The notes below the pieces were generated by a model. That model did no database searches and was not told the origin of the DNA. It was given only the letters and a program-made list of their open reading frames with translations. The translations under genes and the position numbers were made by a program. 64,000 nucleotides of DNA from Novipirellula aureliae (lineage in GTDB: Bacteria; Planctomycetota; Planctomycetia; Pirellulales; Pirellulaceae), in assembly GCF_007860185.1 (NCBI RefSeq), contig NZ_SJPY01000006.1:550159-614158 (forward strand), written 5' to 3'. This document shows positions 51,461-59,746 of the stretch, one piece after another (positions within the stretch are counted from its first letter, which is position 1; the number at the start of each line of letters is the position of its first letter).

Positions 51461-51865
51461 ATGAAGATCCAGTTTTCACACTTTATGCCAAGCGTCACAA
51501 AAGCAAACGCCGACGCCGTGGCGTTAGCCGCCTGCGTCTACGCCACTCCCGGCATTGAGTACCTCGACAATGAGACAGCCAAATCATTTCTTGGCAAGTT
51601 AAGCGAACTTGCAAACGTTAGTCGCGGCGACATCAGCCAGCTATCACTAGCCGTTAGGAAAAAAGGTTACACCTCTCTGCGTCAGAGTGTTGAAATCACT
51701 TTTCGTACTGGCGTTGTTGGCACATCCGACGCGGAAAACACTTCGCCAGAGGCGTTACTTATTCAATCATCGTTCGACAAATTTGCTGCGGCAGTAATGG
51801 GATTTAGTGGTGCGGACGTTACCAACAAAATCCTAGAAAGCACTGCAAAAGCAATCAAGAACTAG
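51461..51865 (+). CDS. Hypothetical protein
   Basis: The 134-residue product starts at an ATG with GAGAAAAG directly upstream. It is mainly helical (ADAVALAACVYATPG, AKSFLGKLSELANVS), with no membrane segment and no recognised family. Located in the run of small genes between DUF1580 and the replication operon. Confidence 0.55.
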   Translation: MKIQFSHFMPSVTKANADAVALAACVYATPGIEYLDNETAKSFLGKLSELANVSRGDISQLSLAVRKKGYTSLRQSVEITFRTGVVGTSDAENTSPEALLIQSSFDKFAAAVMGFSGADVTNKILESTAKAIKN

Positions 51866-51932
51866 GCGGATCCCAGGCAATCACTGACATCCAAATAAAC
51901 AACTTACAACTTACATCAAAAAAGAAAGAAAC

Positions 51933-52541
51933 ATGAGTACCACAGTTAGCCCACAGCTCGATGCGGCAAGAACAATCGCAGCGGAGAGAGAGTCAAAAGC
52001 TTTGAACGAAAAAGCTAAGCAGTTGGAACTTGCTCGCAAGATCGCAATAGCGATCGTCGATGAAAAGCGACCGCCTTCGCCAAATGAAATTGTCGCGGCA
52101 TGTGATGACCTTGGCGTATCTGTTGACTGGATGGACGAATGTGTCAACGCCTACGAACGTCGCCAGCAGTGGCACGAACTCCAGGCCGAAATTCAGACGG
52201 TCAGCGATGAGATCCTCGATAATAACATGCGACGACGTGAAGCGAGAACTCAAGTCGACACTTTGGAAAAAGAGCATTCGGCCTTAGCGCATCGAATTGA
52301 AACCAGTGATTTTGTCGGAATGTCGCTTGAAGACAAGATAGCGTTTCACAGCAAGGCCAGGATGATGCGAGGTGAATGCTATTCGCTTAACGACATCATC
52401 CGATTGCGATCCGCCGAAACCAAGCGGCTGGAGTCTGTTGTCGAGAAGCTGAGATCCAAAGCGTCGGCGATTGATCCCGGCAGCGATCCCGGCAGCGGTC
52501 TTGAATCGCCACAAGACTTTGCCTTGCCGGCTGTCCGCTAG
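51933..52541 (+). CDS. Coiled-coil hypothetical protein
   Basis: The 202-residue protein is almost all charged helix; residues about 75-160 form a likely coiled coil (HELQAEIQTVSDEILDN). It begins with a segment (VSPQLDAARTIAAERESKAL) and ends in a short DPGSDPGSG repeat. AAAGAAAG lies about 5 nt before the start. No family is recognised. A clear terminator follows. Confidence 0.6.
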   Translation: MSTTVSPQLDAARTIAAERESKALNEKAKQLELARKIAIAIVDEKRPPSPNEIVAACDDLGVSVDWMDECVNAYERRQQWHELQAEIQTVSDEILDNNMRRREARTQVDTLEKEHSALAHRIETSDFVGMSLEDKIAFHSKARMMRGECYSLNDIIRLRSAETKRLESVVEKLRSKASAIDPGSDPGSGLESPQDFALPAVR

Positions 52542-52560
52542 AAACAACCGTAAAACGCAG

Positions 52561-52589
52561 AACCCTCGGTCTATTGGGGACCGAGGGTT
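52561..52589 (+). terminator. Intrinsic terminator-like hairpin
   Basis: AACCCTCGGTC at 52561-52571 and GACCGAGGGTT at 52579-52589 form a perfect 11-bp stem with a 7-nt loop, followed by GCGTTTCTTC. It separates the coiled-coil gene from the replication operon. Confidence 0.7.
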
Positions 52590-52642
52590 GCGTTTCTTCT
52601 GTTTAGCGGCGAACAGGCCGTCTTCTTCAAGGAAACAGTATT

Positions 52643-52816
52643 ATGACGGATCGAATACAAAAGTCAAACCGAAATAGGTTTGCAACCAAGCCACCAGGTG
52701 CTCTTTCCGAAGTGCTTTCGGCAATTGAGCTTCTCTTATGCCTGTTGAATAGTTCTGCCCAACGACATCCGCAAAACAGGATCGAAGCGGCGCAACGGTC
52801 GAGGTGGCAACGATGA
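52643..52816 (+). CDS. Small protein, paralogue of the gene at 53028
   Basis: The 57-residue product starts at an ATG with AAGGAA about 8 nt upstream. Its start MTDRIQKSNRNRFATKPP resembles MTDRNNKSTQNRIASKPP of the gene at 53028, and the middle (LSEVLSAIELLLCLL) also aligns roughly. It ends earlier, so it may be an eroded copy. First gene of an operon linked by ATGA overlaps. Function unknown. Confidence 0.5.
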   Translation: MTDRIQKSNRNRFATKPPGALSEVLSAIELLLCLLNSSAQRHPQNRIEAAQRSRWQR

Positions 52817-53031
52817 CACAAATCCAATGCGATGGATCACCGCTAAGTGTCGTCGCAAATAGCAAGGGAAAAGGCCAGGGCGAAAAGGCGATGTTGACCG
52901 AAGCACAAGCTCGGTCAATTGCGGCACTTCTATTGTCGTTGCCGAAGCATCCAACAAAAAAACGCCTTGCTGTTGTCAGCAAGACGTCTCGTGATCGTCT
53001 CCCCTGTTCAAGGAAACTAAGTGAAGTATGA
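52813..53031 (+). CDS. Small hypothetical protein in replication operon
   Basis: The 72-residue product starts in the ATGA overlap with the previous stop. A helix AMLTEAQARSIAALLLSLPK is followed by a basic tail. No family is recognised. It is coupled on both sides. Confidence 0.5.
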   Translation: MTQIQCDGSPLSVVANSKGKGQGEKAMLTEAQARSIAALLLSLPKHPTKKRLAVVSKTSRDRLPCSRKLSEV

Positions 53032-53222
53032 CGGATCGAAACAATAAGTCAACGCAAAATCGGATTGCATCTAAGCCGCCCAGGCAGCCAGGAACGTTGG
53101 GCGAAATGCTAACGGCCGTTCTGCTCTCTCTTATGTATGCCGAGCAGAACGGCACCAGTGCAGCCTATCAATGGGATGCTGCGAGGGATGAAGCGGCGCG
53201 ACGATGGAGGCGGAACAAATGA
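53028..53222 (+). CDS. Small hypothetical protein in replication operon
   Basis: The 64-residue product begins in an ATGA overlap and ends in another. It has a helix (TLGEMLTAVLLSLMYAEQN) and a basic tryptophan-containing end (DEAARRWRRNK). It shares its N-terminus with the gene at 52643. It lies directly before the RepO-like gene. Confidence 0.5.
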   Translation: MTDRNNKSTQNRIASKPPRQPGTLGEMLTAVLLSLMYAEQNGTSAAYQWDAARDEAARRWRRNK

Positions 53223-54034
53223 AACTCGGAACCACCACCCACCCAAAATTCTGCCGGCTAATGCGGCACCTATCGCTATCGCGGTATTGTACCGTTGGCG
53301 TCCTAGAGTCGCTATGGATGATGGCATCGCAATTCACCGACGACGGTGACTTGTCACGGTTCTGCGCCGATGACATCTCCGCTTACATCGACTGGCCCGG
53401 CGATGCGGAACAATTGGTCGACGCGTTGGTCGATTGCGGTTGGCTCGATCGCGACGGAGGCAATCTGATCGTTCACGATTTCGATGATCACAAGCCGAAT
53501 TTCATCAACGACAGAATCAAAAAACGCGAACAACGAGCTGCCGCGAAAGCCAAAAAAGAGGCCGAAAAAGCCGACGCCTCAAGAGTGTCCCGGGACTGTC
53601 CCAGGACATCCCAAGACAATCGGACGGAATCGCCCCTATTCCAGTCTATTCCAGTCCAGCCAAGCCAAGTCGATTCAAGAAATAAAGCTCCGAGCGTTTC
53701 AAGCTCCGAGCCGGCCTTGTCCCAATTTCAATTTCCGGTAAAAGCCAAGGGTGGCGGAACGTGGACGTTGCCGATGGCTAAGCTCGATGAATACATCGAC
53801 ACCTACGGGGATCGGAAATGGGTTGATGCGGAATTGCGAAAGGCTCGGCAATGGTGCAGCGACAACCGCGCGAAACGAAAAACGCCCGGCGGGATGCTCG
53901 GCTTCATTGGCCGGTGGCTCGCAAAAGCAAACGACACGGCGCGACCACGGACGCCCGGGGCATCATCCGACGATGATTTGCCGGAAATGGAGATGCGTTT
54001 CGCGTCGTCCAAGCGATCGGGGGTATCACGATGA
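53219..54034 (+). CDS. Replisome organizer-like protein (phage RepO/DnaD type)
   Basis: The ATG at 53219 has GGAGG about 7 nt upstream and overlaps the previous stop (ATGA); a longer ATG at 53204 is less likely. The 271-residue product has an N-terminal winged-helix-like region (KFCRLMRHLSLSRYCTVG ... ISAYIDWPGDAEQLVDALVDCGWLD ... IVHDFDDHKP) of the kind found in phage initiator/replisome organizers, a charged linker and a C-terminal helical region. Followed by a DnaB-like helicase gene, it probably loads the helicase at the element origin. Confidence 0.7.
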   Translation: MKLGTTTHPKFCRLMRHLSLSRYCTVGVLESLWMMASQFTDDGDLSRFCADDISAYIDWPGDAEQLVDALVDCGWLDRDGGNLIVHDFDDHKPNFINDRIKKREQRAAAKAKKEAEKADASRVSRDCPRTSQDNRTESPLFQSIPVQPSQVDSRNKAPSVSSSEPALSQFQFPVKAKGGGTWTLPMAKLDEYIDTYGDRKWVDAELRKARQWCSDNRAKRKTPGGMLGFIGRWLAKANDTARPRTPGASSDDDLPEMEMRFASSKRSGVSR

Positions 54035-55407
54035 CCGAACCGCACCCAGAACAAACGAAAGACACCGGAACCGTAGACATCGGAACCGTAGACATCGGAA
54101 CCGTAGACATCGAAACCGCCTTGTTGTATTCGGTTCTGATTGACCGGCAGCAGATTCATGTTGCCCGGTCGATCGTCAGCAGCGACGACTTCACCGGGAC
54201 GCGTCGGCTATTGTTCGCCGGAATTTCGGACTTGGTTGACGCAGGAGGCGATCACGGGGACATCACCCAGCTAATGGCTCACTTTCGGTCGAAGAACGTC
54301 GTGTCGAAGATCGGAGGCGCGGGAGCCGTTGCGGAGATTTTACAAAGTTCCGCGATCCCCGTGAACGCGTCCACCTACGCCCGCAAAATCAAAGCTGCCG
54401 CAAACCGCCGACGCGTTGCGGCGATGCTTACAGTCGCGTCGGATCGGATCGCCGACCCAACGGATTCATTCGATGAGATCATAGACAGCCTGATGTGTGA
54501 CGCGTCGGCGATCCGAGCAACATCGAGCACCGCGTCGACGGTCTCGATTTACGAGGCAGGTTTACAGGTGCTTTCGCACGTCAATGCCGACTCTTCCGGC
54601 GAAGTACTTTCAGGGATTACGGCTATCGATGGCTGTTTCGGTGCGTTCGCCCCCGGAACCTTGACGACAATTGCCGCGCGAACATCGATCGGCAAAAGCG
54701 GGTTGTGCCTTCAAGCCGCGAACAACATCGCGCTAGCCGGTGGCCGTGTTCTTTACCTTTCCCTCGAAATGCCCGCGATCGAACTGGCGTTTCGATGCCT
54801 TGGGAATACCGCGAAGGTCGATAGCCAGCGGATAGCGAACCGCGACATCACCGAGGACGACCGCGTCCACCTGATCGATGCGTTGGAAAAATACCGCGAC
54901 GCCGGTCTGTTCATCGATGACAACCCCAATCAAACCGCCGCTGGCATCGCATCGGCCGCCCGCAGCCGAGCCGCGTCGACAGGGTTGAACGCTTTGTTCG
55001 TCGATCATATCGGCCTGATCGGTTATCCGCCGGGCCAAAAGCGAAACGAGGCGATCGCCGACGCGTCGCGGTCGATGAAACGATTGTCGAAGGAATTGAA
55101 CATCCCGGTTTTCATGGCTTGCCAGATCAACCGCAAAGGCGACGACATCAAGAAAGATGAGCGACCCCGCCTCAGTCACTTAGCAGACTCGACTTCGATC
55201 GAAGCCGACAGTGATAACGTCATCATTCTGCATCGGTCCCGGCCCGCCGATCCGATCACGACGTTCGCATTCGAAAAGGTTCGGAACGGTCGAAAGGGAA
55301 TCCGCATGATGAAAATGGACTTGCCTTCTACTTGGTTCGTCGATGCGGATTCACCAATACAAGATCACCCCAACTATCAAGACGACTTCGCGGAATTTGC
55401 ACAATGA
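54031..55407 (+). CDS. DnaB-like replicative helicase
   Basis: The 458-residue product has a DnaB N-terminal domain (ETALLYSVLIDRQQIHVARSI), then a RecA-like core with a nucleotide loop ARTSIGKS (the first Gly of Walker A is Ala), LYLSLEMP, NALFVDHIGLI (Walker B) and MACQINRKG. Near its start the DNA repeats GGAACCGTAGACATC three times, encoding GTVDI units (54068-54118). It is coupled to the RepO-like gene by ATGA and to the small gene downstream likewise. Element replication helicase; activity is likely despite the altered loop. Confidence 0.85.
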   Translation: MTEPHPEQTKDTGTVDIGTVDIGTVDIETALLYSVLIDRQQIHVARSIVSSDDFTGTRRLLFAGISDLVDAGGDHGDITQLMAHFRSKNVVSKIGGAGAVAEILQSSAIPVNASTYARKIKAAANRRRVAAMLTVASDRIADPTDSFDEIIDSLMCDASAIRATSSTASTVSIYEAGLQVLSHVNADSSGEVLSGITAIDGCFGAFAPGTLTTIAARTSIGKSGLCLQAANNIALAGGRVLYLSLEMPAIELAFRCLGNTAKVDSQRIANRDITEDDRVHLIDALEKYRDAGLFIDDNPNQTAAGIASAARSRAASTGLNALFVDHIGLIGYPPGQKRNEAIADASRSMKRLSKELNIPVFMACQINRKGDDIKKDERPRLSHLADSTSIEADSDNVIILHRSRPADPITTFAFEKVRNGRKGIRMMKMDLPSTWFVDADSPIQDHPNYQDDFAEFAQ

Positions 55408-55547
55408 CCACCATCACCAACACCATCACCCCCACATTCCGCGACCAGTCCGCCGACTACGTTTTCGTGGTCGATGGTTCGGGTTCAATCATTCGCGTCG
55501 TCTACCCTACCGGCGATGCGTTCCTACGCCGATCACAGGACGATTGA
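55404..55547 (+). CDS. Small hypothetical protein at operon end
   Basis: A 47-residue product starts in the ATGA overlap with the helicase stop. It has beta-like segments (ADYVFVVDGSGSIIRVVYP). No family is recognised, but the coupled start supports it being real. Confidence 0.5.
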   Translation: MTTITNTITPTFRDQSADYVFVVDGSGSIIRVVYPTGDAFLRRSQDD

Positions 55548-55558
55548 GGTCACTTGAC

Positions 55559-55743
55559 GTATGACACCGACCAAACGATCAAACGCTCATTTCAACAAGA
55601 AAACTCCAGACCCAGGGTTTGGAGTTTCAGAAGGTCACACCGCCCAAACGATCCCACGACCACTTCCACGTGGAAAGAAACCCGACAACCAGGTTGTCGG
55701 GTTTACAGTCACACCGCCCAAACGATCCCACGACCACTTCCAC
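55559..55743. repeat. Direct repeats alternating with perfect hairpins
   Basis: A 36-bp unit (starting GTCACACCGCCCAAACGATC) occurs perfectly at 55634-55669 and 55708-55743, with a degenerate copy starting near 55560. Between the copies lie hairpin 1 (55601-55613 with 55615-55627) and hairpin 2 (AAACCCGACAAC at 55678-55689 with GTTGTCGGGTTT at 55693-55704). The place, just after the helicase gene, fits an origin with iterons, a structured RNA, a packaging site or stacked terminators. A 97-codon frame through it is not convincing. Confidence 0.85.
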
Positions 55744-56024
55744 AGCCCCCCCAAAACGACACGGCAAAACACGATGCAAAACGGACCAAACCACTCATAC
55801 CCCGGCAAACAAAGCGGGTCCTCCTGGGGGGTGGGGGGTGCCGATTGCGGGTAGCCTTCCGAAGGCCTCTCGCTGGCACAAACGAAAAAAAAGACCACCA
55901 CCACAACGTCACATTGTTTCCACCTAACCCCAGAAAACACGATAAAAACGCATCCTTAGCGTGCAAGGTGCGACATTTTGCCACGGCTAGCTTAGCCAAC
56001 TCCTTTTTTTGAAAGAATTGAACC
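55744..56024. other. Non-coding stretch before the tape-measure gene
   Basis: This part contains C- and A-rich sequence (AGCCCCCCCAAAACG) and a GGGGGGTGGGGGGTG run near 55829, and probably the promoter of the gene at 56025. No gene seen. Confidence 0.45.
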
Positions 56025-59000
56025 ATGTCAACGAAAGTTATTGTTGAACTTACCCCCGACGAAGAAAAAGTGCTCAATGCGTTCCGGCGCGTTCAGGCCG
56101 CCGATGAAAAGACCCGTTCCGGACTGAAACAAACGGGCGATGTGGGGGCTCAGGCTGGGAAGACATTGGGGGATTCTTTCATCAAAGGTGGAATCGATGG
56201 CACCAAATCGGTATCGAGGCTAATCGCCGAACTAAAGCGGTCCGGTGATGTGGGAAAAAGTGTCGGCGGGCAACTCGACAAACATCTTTCGGACATTGGG
56301 GTCGGGGGCAAGCGGTCGATCGAGCAAATCATTGCTTCGATCGAGCGATTGCAACCCGAAGTGGCCGAGCGAGCCAAGCAGATGTTGACGGAGTTTCGCA
56401 AAGCGGACCAGGCATCGAAGTTCGAGGCGACTCGAAAGGAACTTGAAGGCCTGGGTGGCGACTTCCGTTTGATTGGCGTTGAAATTCGCAAAGCCACTGA
56501 TGAGCCGTTAGTGAACGCGAGAAAACGTGCAAGTGAGATTGTTGATAAACTTCGGGCGATTGACCCAACGAAGGCGGAAGCGATCGCAACCGCGATGGAA
56601 AGGGCCGACAAGTCAATCAGCGACTCCCGGCTTGAATCGTTCGTTGGACAGCTCGCAAAAGGGTCAAAGGAAGCCCAGCAGTTGGCATCCCTACTGGGCG
56701 ACAAGCTTCGTTCTGCCTCGTTGGATGCAGAGGGCGGCGTAGACGGGATCGCGCAAAAGATCATTGCCCTACGTCCCGAGATGAAATCGACAGTCGATAC
56801 GTGGCGAAAGGAGATGGCGGAAGCCTCCAAGTTTGGTGAGGGGCAATATGAAAAAGTGTTGAACTCGTTGCGGCGTGGCGATTCGGTCAGCAAACAAGTT
56901 GCCGAAAAAATGAAGCAGCATTTGCTTGATGTTGGAAAAGTGGTTGAGCCATCGTTTGAGGACATGATTCGGCCACTCGAAAAGCTTGATCCTAAAATGG
57001 CCGCAGAGGCCAGGCGGATGCACGCACACTTTGACGGTATCAAAGACAAGTCGAACAACACATTCAAGTCCGCAGGGGCATTTGCATTAGAAGAGATTGC
57101 GGCTATCGGAACCGCGTATCTCGGTTTACAGGAGCTTGTTGGACTTGTCAGCAAGGCAATGGAGGACCAAAGACAAAGGTTGGTTGACGCATCGGAGGGT
57201 CACCGATCCTTCGCGACGGCCCAACAGGAAGCGTTTAAGAACCTGTCGACACTCCCATCGCAACAACAAGTGGAAATCCTAACAACTGGGGTCAAACAAA
57301 TCGCGATGGATGAAGGCATCGCGGATTTGGCTTCAATCGCAAAAGGATTCGGTGATGTGCGATCGGCAGGGGCAAACGTTCCGCAGATGTATGATGCAGT
57401 CGGAACAAGCGCGAAGATCAATGGACTGACTCAAGATCTAATTGATGAAGTCGCTGTTGGGCTTTTTGACGTTATGAAGGCAACGGGAATCAACAACGCC
57501 AAACAGTCGGCCAACCTAGTGCTTGCGATCGGTAGCGAGGCGAAGATCAAGGACCCAGGTAAGCTTGTCGAAACGATGGCTCCGATCGCTAATGCGGGAG
57601 CCAACGCGGCAGATCCACTACGGCGGTCCGAAGCCGCAACCGACGCAATGGCCTTGGGAGCGGCACTGTCGAAAGCAGGAGGAGACGACAAAGGAGAATC
57701 GACTCGAACCGCCACGATGGCATTGGTCGGACGCGTGGACGCGTTTTTCGACAGAATTAAGTCTGAGTCACAGGACGCAAACAAGGCACTTGCGAGTCTG
57801 AGGCAAGAGAATCCACTCTCGGAGGCACAACAACTACAGCTTGAACAGTTGCGGACAAAGAGTGCGAGCAAGGACCTAACCGATTCCACAATTACGACCC
57901 TTGAATCCAAGCTTTCCGAGATCCAAGCGACTCAGGATCAGCAATCGCTCTATGGTGGCGGATCAGACTTCGAACGAACAAAAACGGGCCAACGAAAACG
58001 GGAGCTGAAAGAGGAACTTTCGACCGCCTACGCGAATAGGTTTACGGACGAAGATGCAGCAAAGCTTGCCGACTTCGAAGCAAGGCTAGAAGCCTCTGAG
58101 CAAAAGTTTCGCACTGAAGTTTCAAAACTAAAAAGCAAAGTTGCCAAAAATGAAGCGTTGAAATCGGTCCCACTGGGGACCCCCGGCGAGCAGGTTCTAG
58201 CATTTCGAGGCCGCCCAGAGCTTCAAGCAGAATTTTTGCAAGAGCGATTCGGCGAAGAGCGGTTCCGCCCAGGAATTGACAAACTTATCCGTGGCGGACA
58301 GACGCTTGCTGATTTTGAGCAAGCTCGGCAAACCGCGAGTGAGAACCGCGGAAGCGACAGACTATTTCAACAGCAGCTTTACAATAGTCGACACGGAACA
58401 TCACACGTTGAAGAGGCAACGTTTCAACGTTACTCGGAAGCCGCTGCGGCCATCCAGAACACCTTTTCGGCTGGAGCCGCATTGCAAGGTTCTATTCGAA
58501 AATCCGGAGCGAAGACTCTTCGGGAAACACGTTCACCAGGACTGCAGGGGTTCGGGCAGTCTCTCAGTGAAATCGGCATCGACGAACCGGCAATGATGGG
58601 CTTGATTGGTGGGACCTTGAAAGGATCGGCAGGGTTGGAGGAAGGGTTCTCTCTATTCGAAAAACTCACTGATCGACTGAAAGACTTGCGGCGTGACGGT
58701 GTGACCAACGATGAAGCCCCCATGGTAGACCGCGTTGAAATGGACATCGAGAATCTGTTTCGCAGGATGCAATCACGGGCGGTGCGAGATGCGAATCCGG
58801 AAGAGTTGGAGAATACCTATCAGCGAGCGCACCGTTTAGCCGGTTTGATTCGCAACAACGGCACTACAAACCTACCAGCGGTCCGTGAGAACTCGGAACT
58901 GTATTTGCGTATGGAAAAATTGCTAGCGGATCAACTTCGCATGCAAAGAGAAACACTTGATGAGATGAAGCTGTTGAGAGAGACAAACGAGCAGTCGACC

Positions 59001-59099
59001 GAAGCGAACAAGAAGACCGAAAAGAACACTCGGTTGAACAAGCCGACTGCAGCCGGTGCTCAGCAAACCTTGGCAACCCGATCACCAGGAGCATCGTAA
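56025..59099 (+). CDS. Tape-measure-like coiled-coil protein
   Basis: The 1024-residue protein begins VIVELTPDEEKVLNAFRRVQAADEK and continues with long charged helices. A hydrophobic region near residue 350 (FALEEIAAIGTAYLGLQELVGLV) precedes a TMP-like segment (FGDVRSAGANVPQMYDAVGTSAK). The C-terminal 60 residues are a coiled coil (MEKLLADQLRMQRETLDEMK). This layout matches tape-measure proteins of planctomycete phage-like elements. The sequence is not like the one at 7682-10939. No capsid or other tail gene is in this region. The call is less certain than for the first. Confidence 0.65.
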   Translation: MSTKVIVELTPDEEKVLNAFRRVQAADEKTRSGLKQTGDVGAQAGKTLGDSFIKGGIDGTKSVSRLIAELKRSGDVGKSVGGQLDKHLSDIGVGGKRSIEQIIASIERLQPEVAERAKQMLTEFRKADQASKFEATRKELEGLGGDFRLIGVEIRKATDEPLVNARKRASEIVDKLRAIDPTKAEAIATAMERADKSISDSRLESFVGQLAKGSKEAQQLASLLGDKLRSASLDAEGGVDGIAQKIIALRPEMKSTVDTWRKEMAEASKFGEGQYEKVLNSLRRGDSVSKQVAEKMKQHLLDVGKVVEPSFEDMIRPLEKLDPKMAAEARRMHAHFDGIKDKSNNTFKSAGAFALEEIAAIGTAYLGLQELVGLVSKAMEDQRQRLVDASEGHRSFATAQQEAFKNLSTLPSQQQVEILTTGVKQIAMDEGIADLASIAKGFGDVRSAGANVPQMYDAVGTSAKINGLTQDLIDEVAVGLFDVMKATGINNAKQSANLVLAIGSEAKIKDPGKLVETMAPIANAGANAADPLRRSEAATDAMALGAALSKAGGDDKGESTRTATMALVGRVDAFFDRIKSESQDANKALASLRQENPLSEAQQLQLEQLRTKSASKDLTDSTITTLESKLSEIQATQDQQSLYGGGSDFERTKTGQRKRELKEELSTAYANRFTDEDAAKLADFEARLEASEQKFRTEVSKLKSKVAKNEALKSVPLGTPGEQVLAFRGRPELQAEFLQERFGEERFRPGIDKLIRGGQTLADFEQARQTASENRGSDRLFQQQLYNSRHGTSHVEEATFQRYSEAAAAIQNTFSAGAALQGSIRKSGAKTLRETRSPGLQGFGQSLSEIGIDEPAMMGLIGGTLKGSAGLEEGFSLFEKLTDRLKDLRRDGVTNDEAPMVDRVEMDIENLFRRMQSRAVRDANPEELENTYQRAHRLAGLIRNNGTTNLPAVRENSELYLRMEKLLADQLRMQRETLDEMKLLRETNEQSTEANKKTEKNTRLNKPTAAGAQQTLATRSPGAS

Positions 59100-59350
59100 T
59101 GAAACAGGCTCAAAAAAGTGTCTTGCAAACTCTCGCAAATGGAATGCAAGAAACAGCAGACCAGATTGAAACAATCGGCGCAAGAGGAGTTGAAATACGG
59201 GAGTTCCTAAATTGTCAGTTTCCCGAGCAATCACCCGAGATCGTGCAGCTTGTTTCCGGCATGGATCGCCTGGGCAAAGCGTTGGTTGTCGCAATGCATC
59301 AAATGCGAACGGTTTCCGCATTGGCTCAAGAGTCAGCAACAGGAGAGTAA
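59099..59350 (+). CDS. Small hypothetical protein coupled to tape measure
   Basis: The 83-residue helical product (QKSVLQTLANGMQETADQIE) starts at the last base of the tape-measure stop (TAATG), so it is translated with it. In the first element too, a gene follows the tape-measure gene with the same one-base overlap. No family is recognised. Confidence 0.55.
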   Translation: MKQAQKSVLQTLANGMQETADQIETIGARGVEIREFLNCQFPEQSPEIVQLVSGMDRLGKALVVAMHQMRTVSALAQESATGE

Positions 59351-59746
59351 ATGCATCGTTACCCAGGCGAGACGACGCGTATGAAGTCGGCCGAAGTAGA
59401 CGCCTTGATGCGTTTACACGGTTGGTCGTTTGACGATGCTTGCCAGTTGGTTGCATTGCATCCTCATCACTATGCAGCGGGTGAAACTCCGTTGCAGTGG
59501 TTACCGACGCCTACGGACATCGAGAGGAGTACTCTACAGATGCAGGCGGGCGAGATCAATTGCGGTAGAAATTCACAGAAGCCGTGGGAGACGCTCGACA
59601 ACGGATTGACCGACGAAGACAACTTCGCAACTGCCGGGAAACTGCCGGACGATGTATGCCAGTCGCCGTCGTGGTTGTGCTTGGATGGGACTTGCTTGGG
59701 AACAGACAATGACTTCATTTTGGTTGAAGATTGTGAGGATTCCTAA
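59351..59746 (+). CDS. Hypothetical protein
   Basis: The 131-residue product starts immediately after the preceding stop, with GGAG within 8 nt upstream. The first part is helical (EVDALMRLHGWSFDDACQLV) and the end is acidic. It overlaps the AAA ATPase gene, read the opposite way, by 4 nt at the 3' ends. No function is recognised. Confidence 0.5.
   Translation: MHRYPGETTRMKSAEVDALMRLHGWSFDDACQLVALHPHHYAAGETPLQWLPTPTDIERSTLQMQAGEINCGRNSQKPWETLDNGLTDEDNFATAGKLPDDVCQSPSWLCLDGTCLGTDNDFILVEDCEDS

Noticed and set aside
55561-55854. 97-codon frame between helicase and tape-measure genes
   Set aside because: It consists of the direct repeats and hairpins read as codons, and overlapping frames in the same stretch look equally open.
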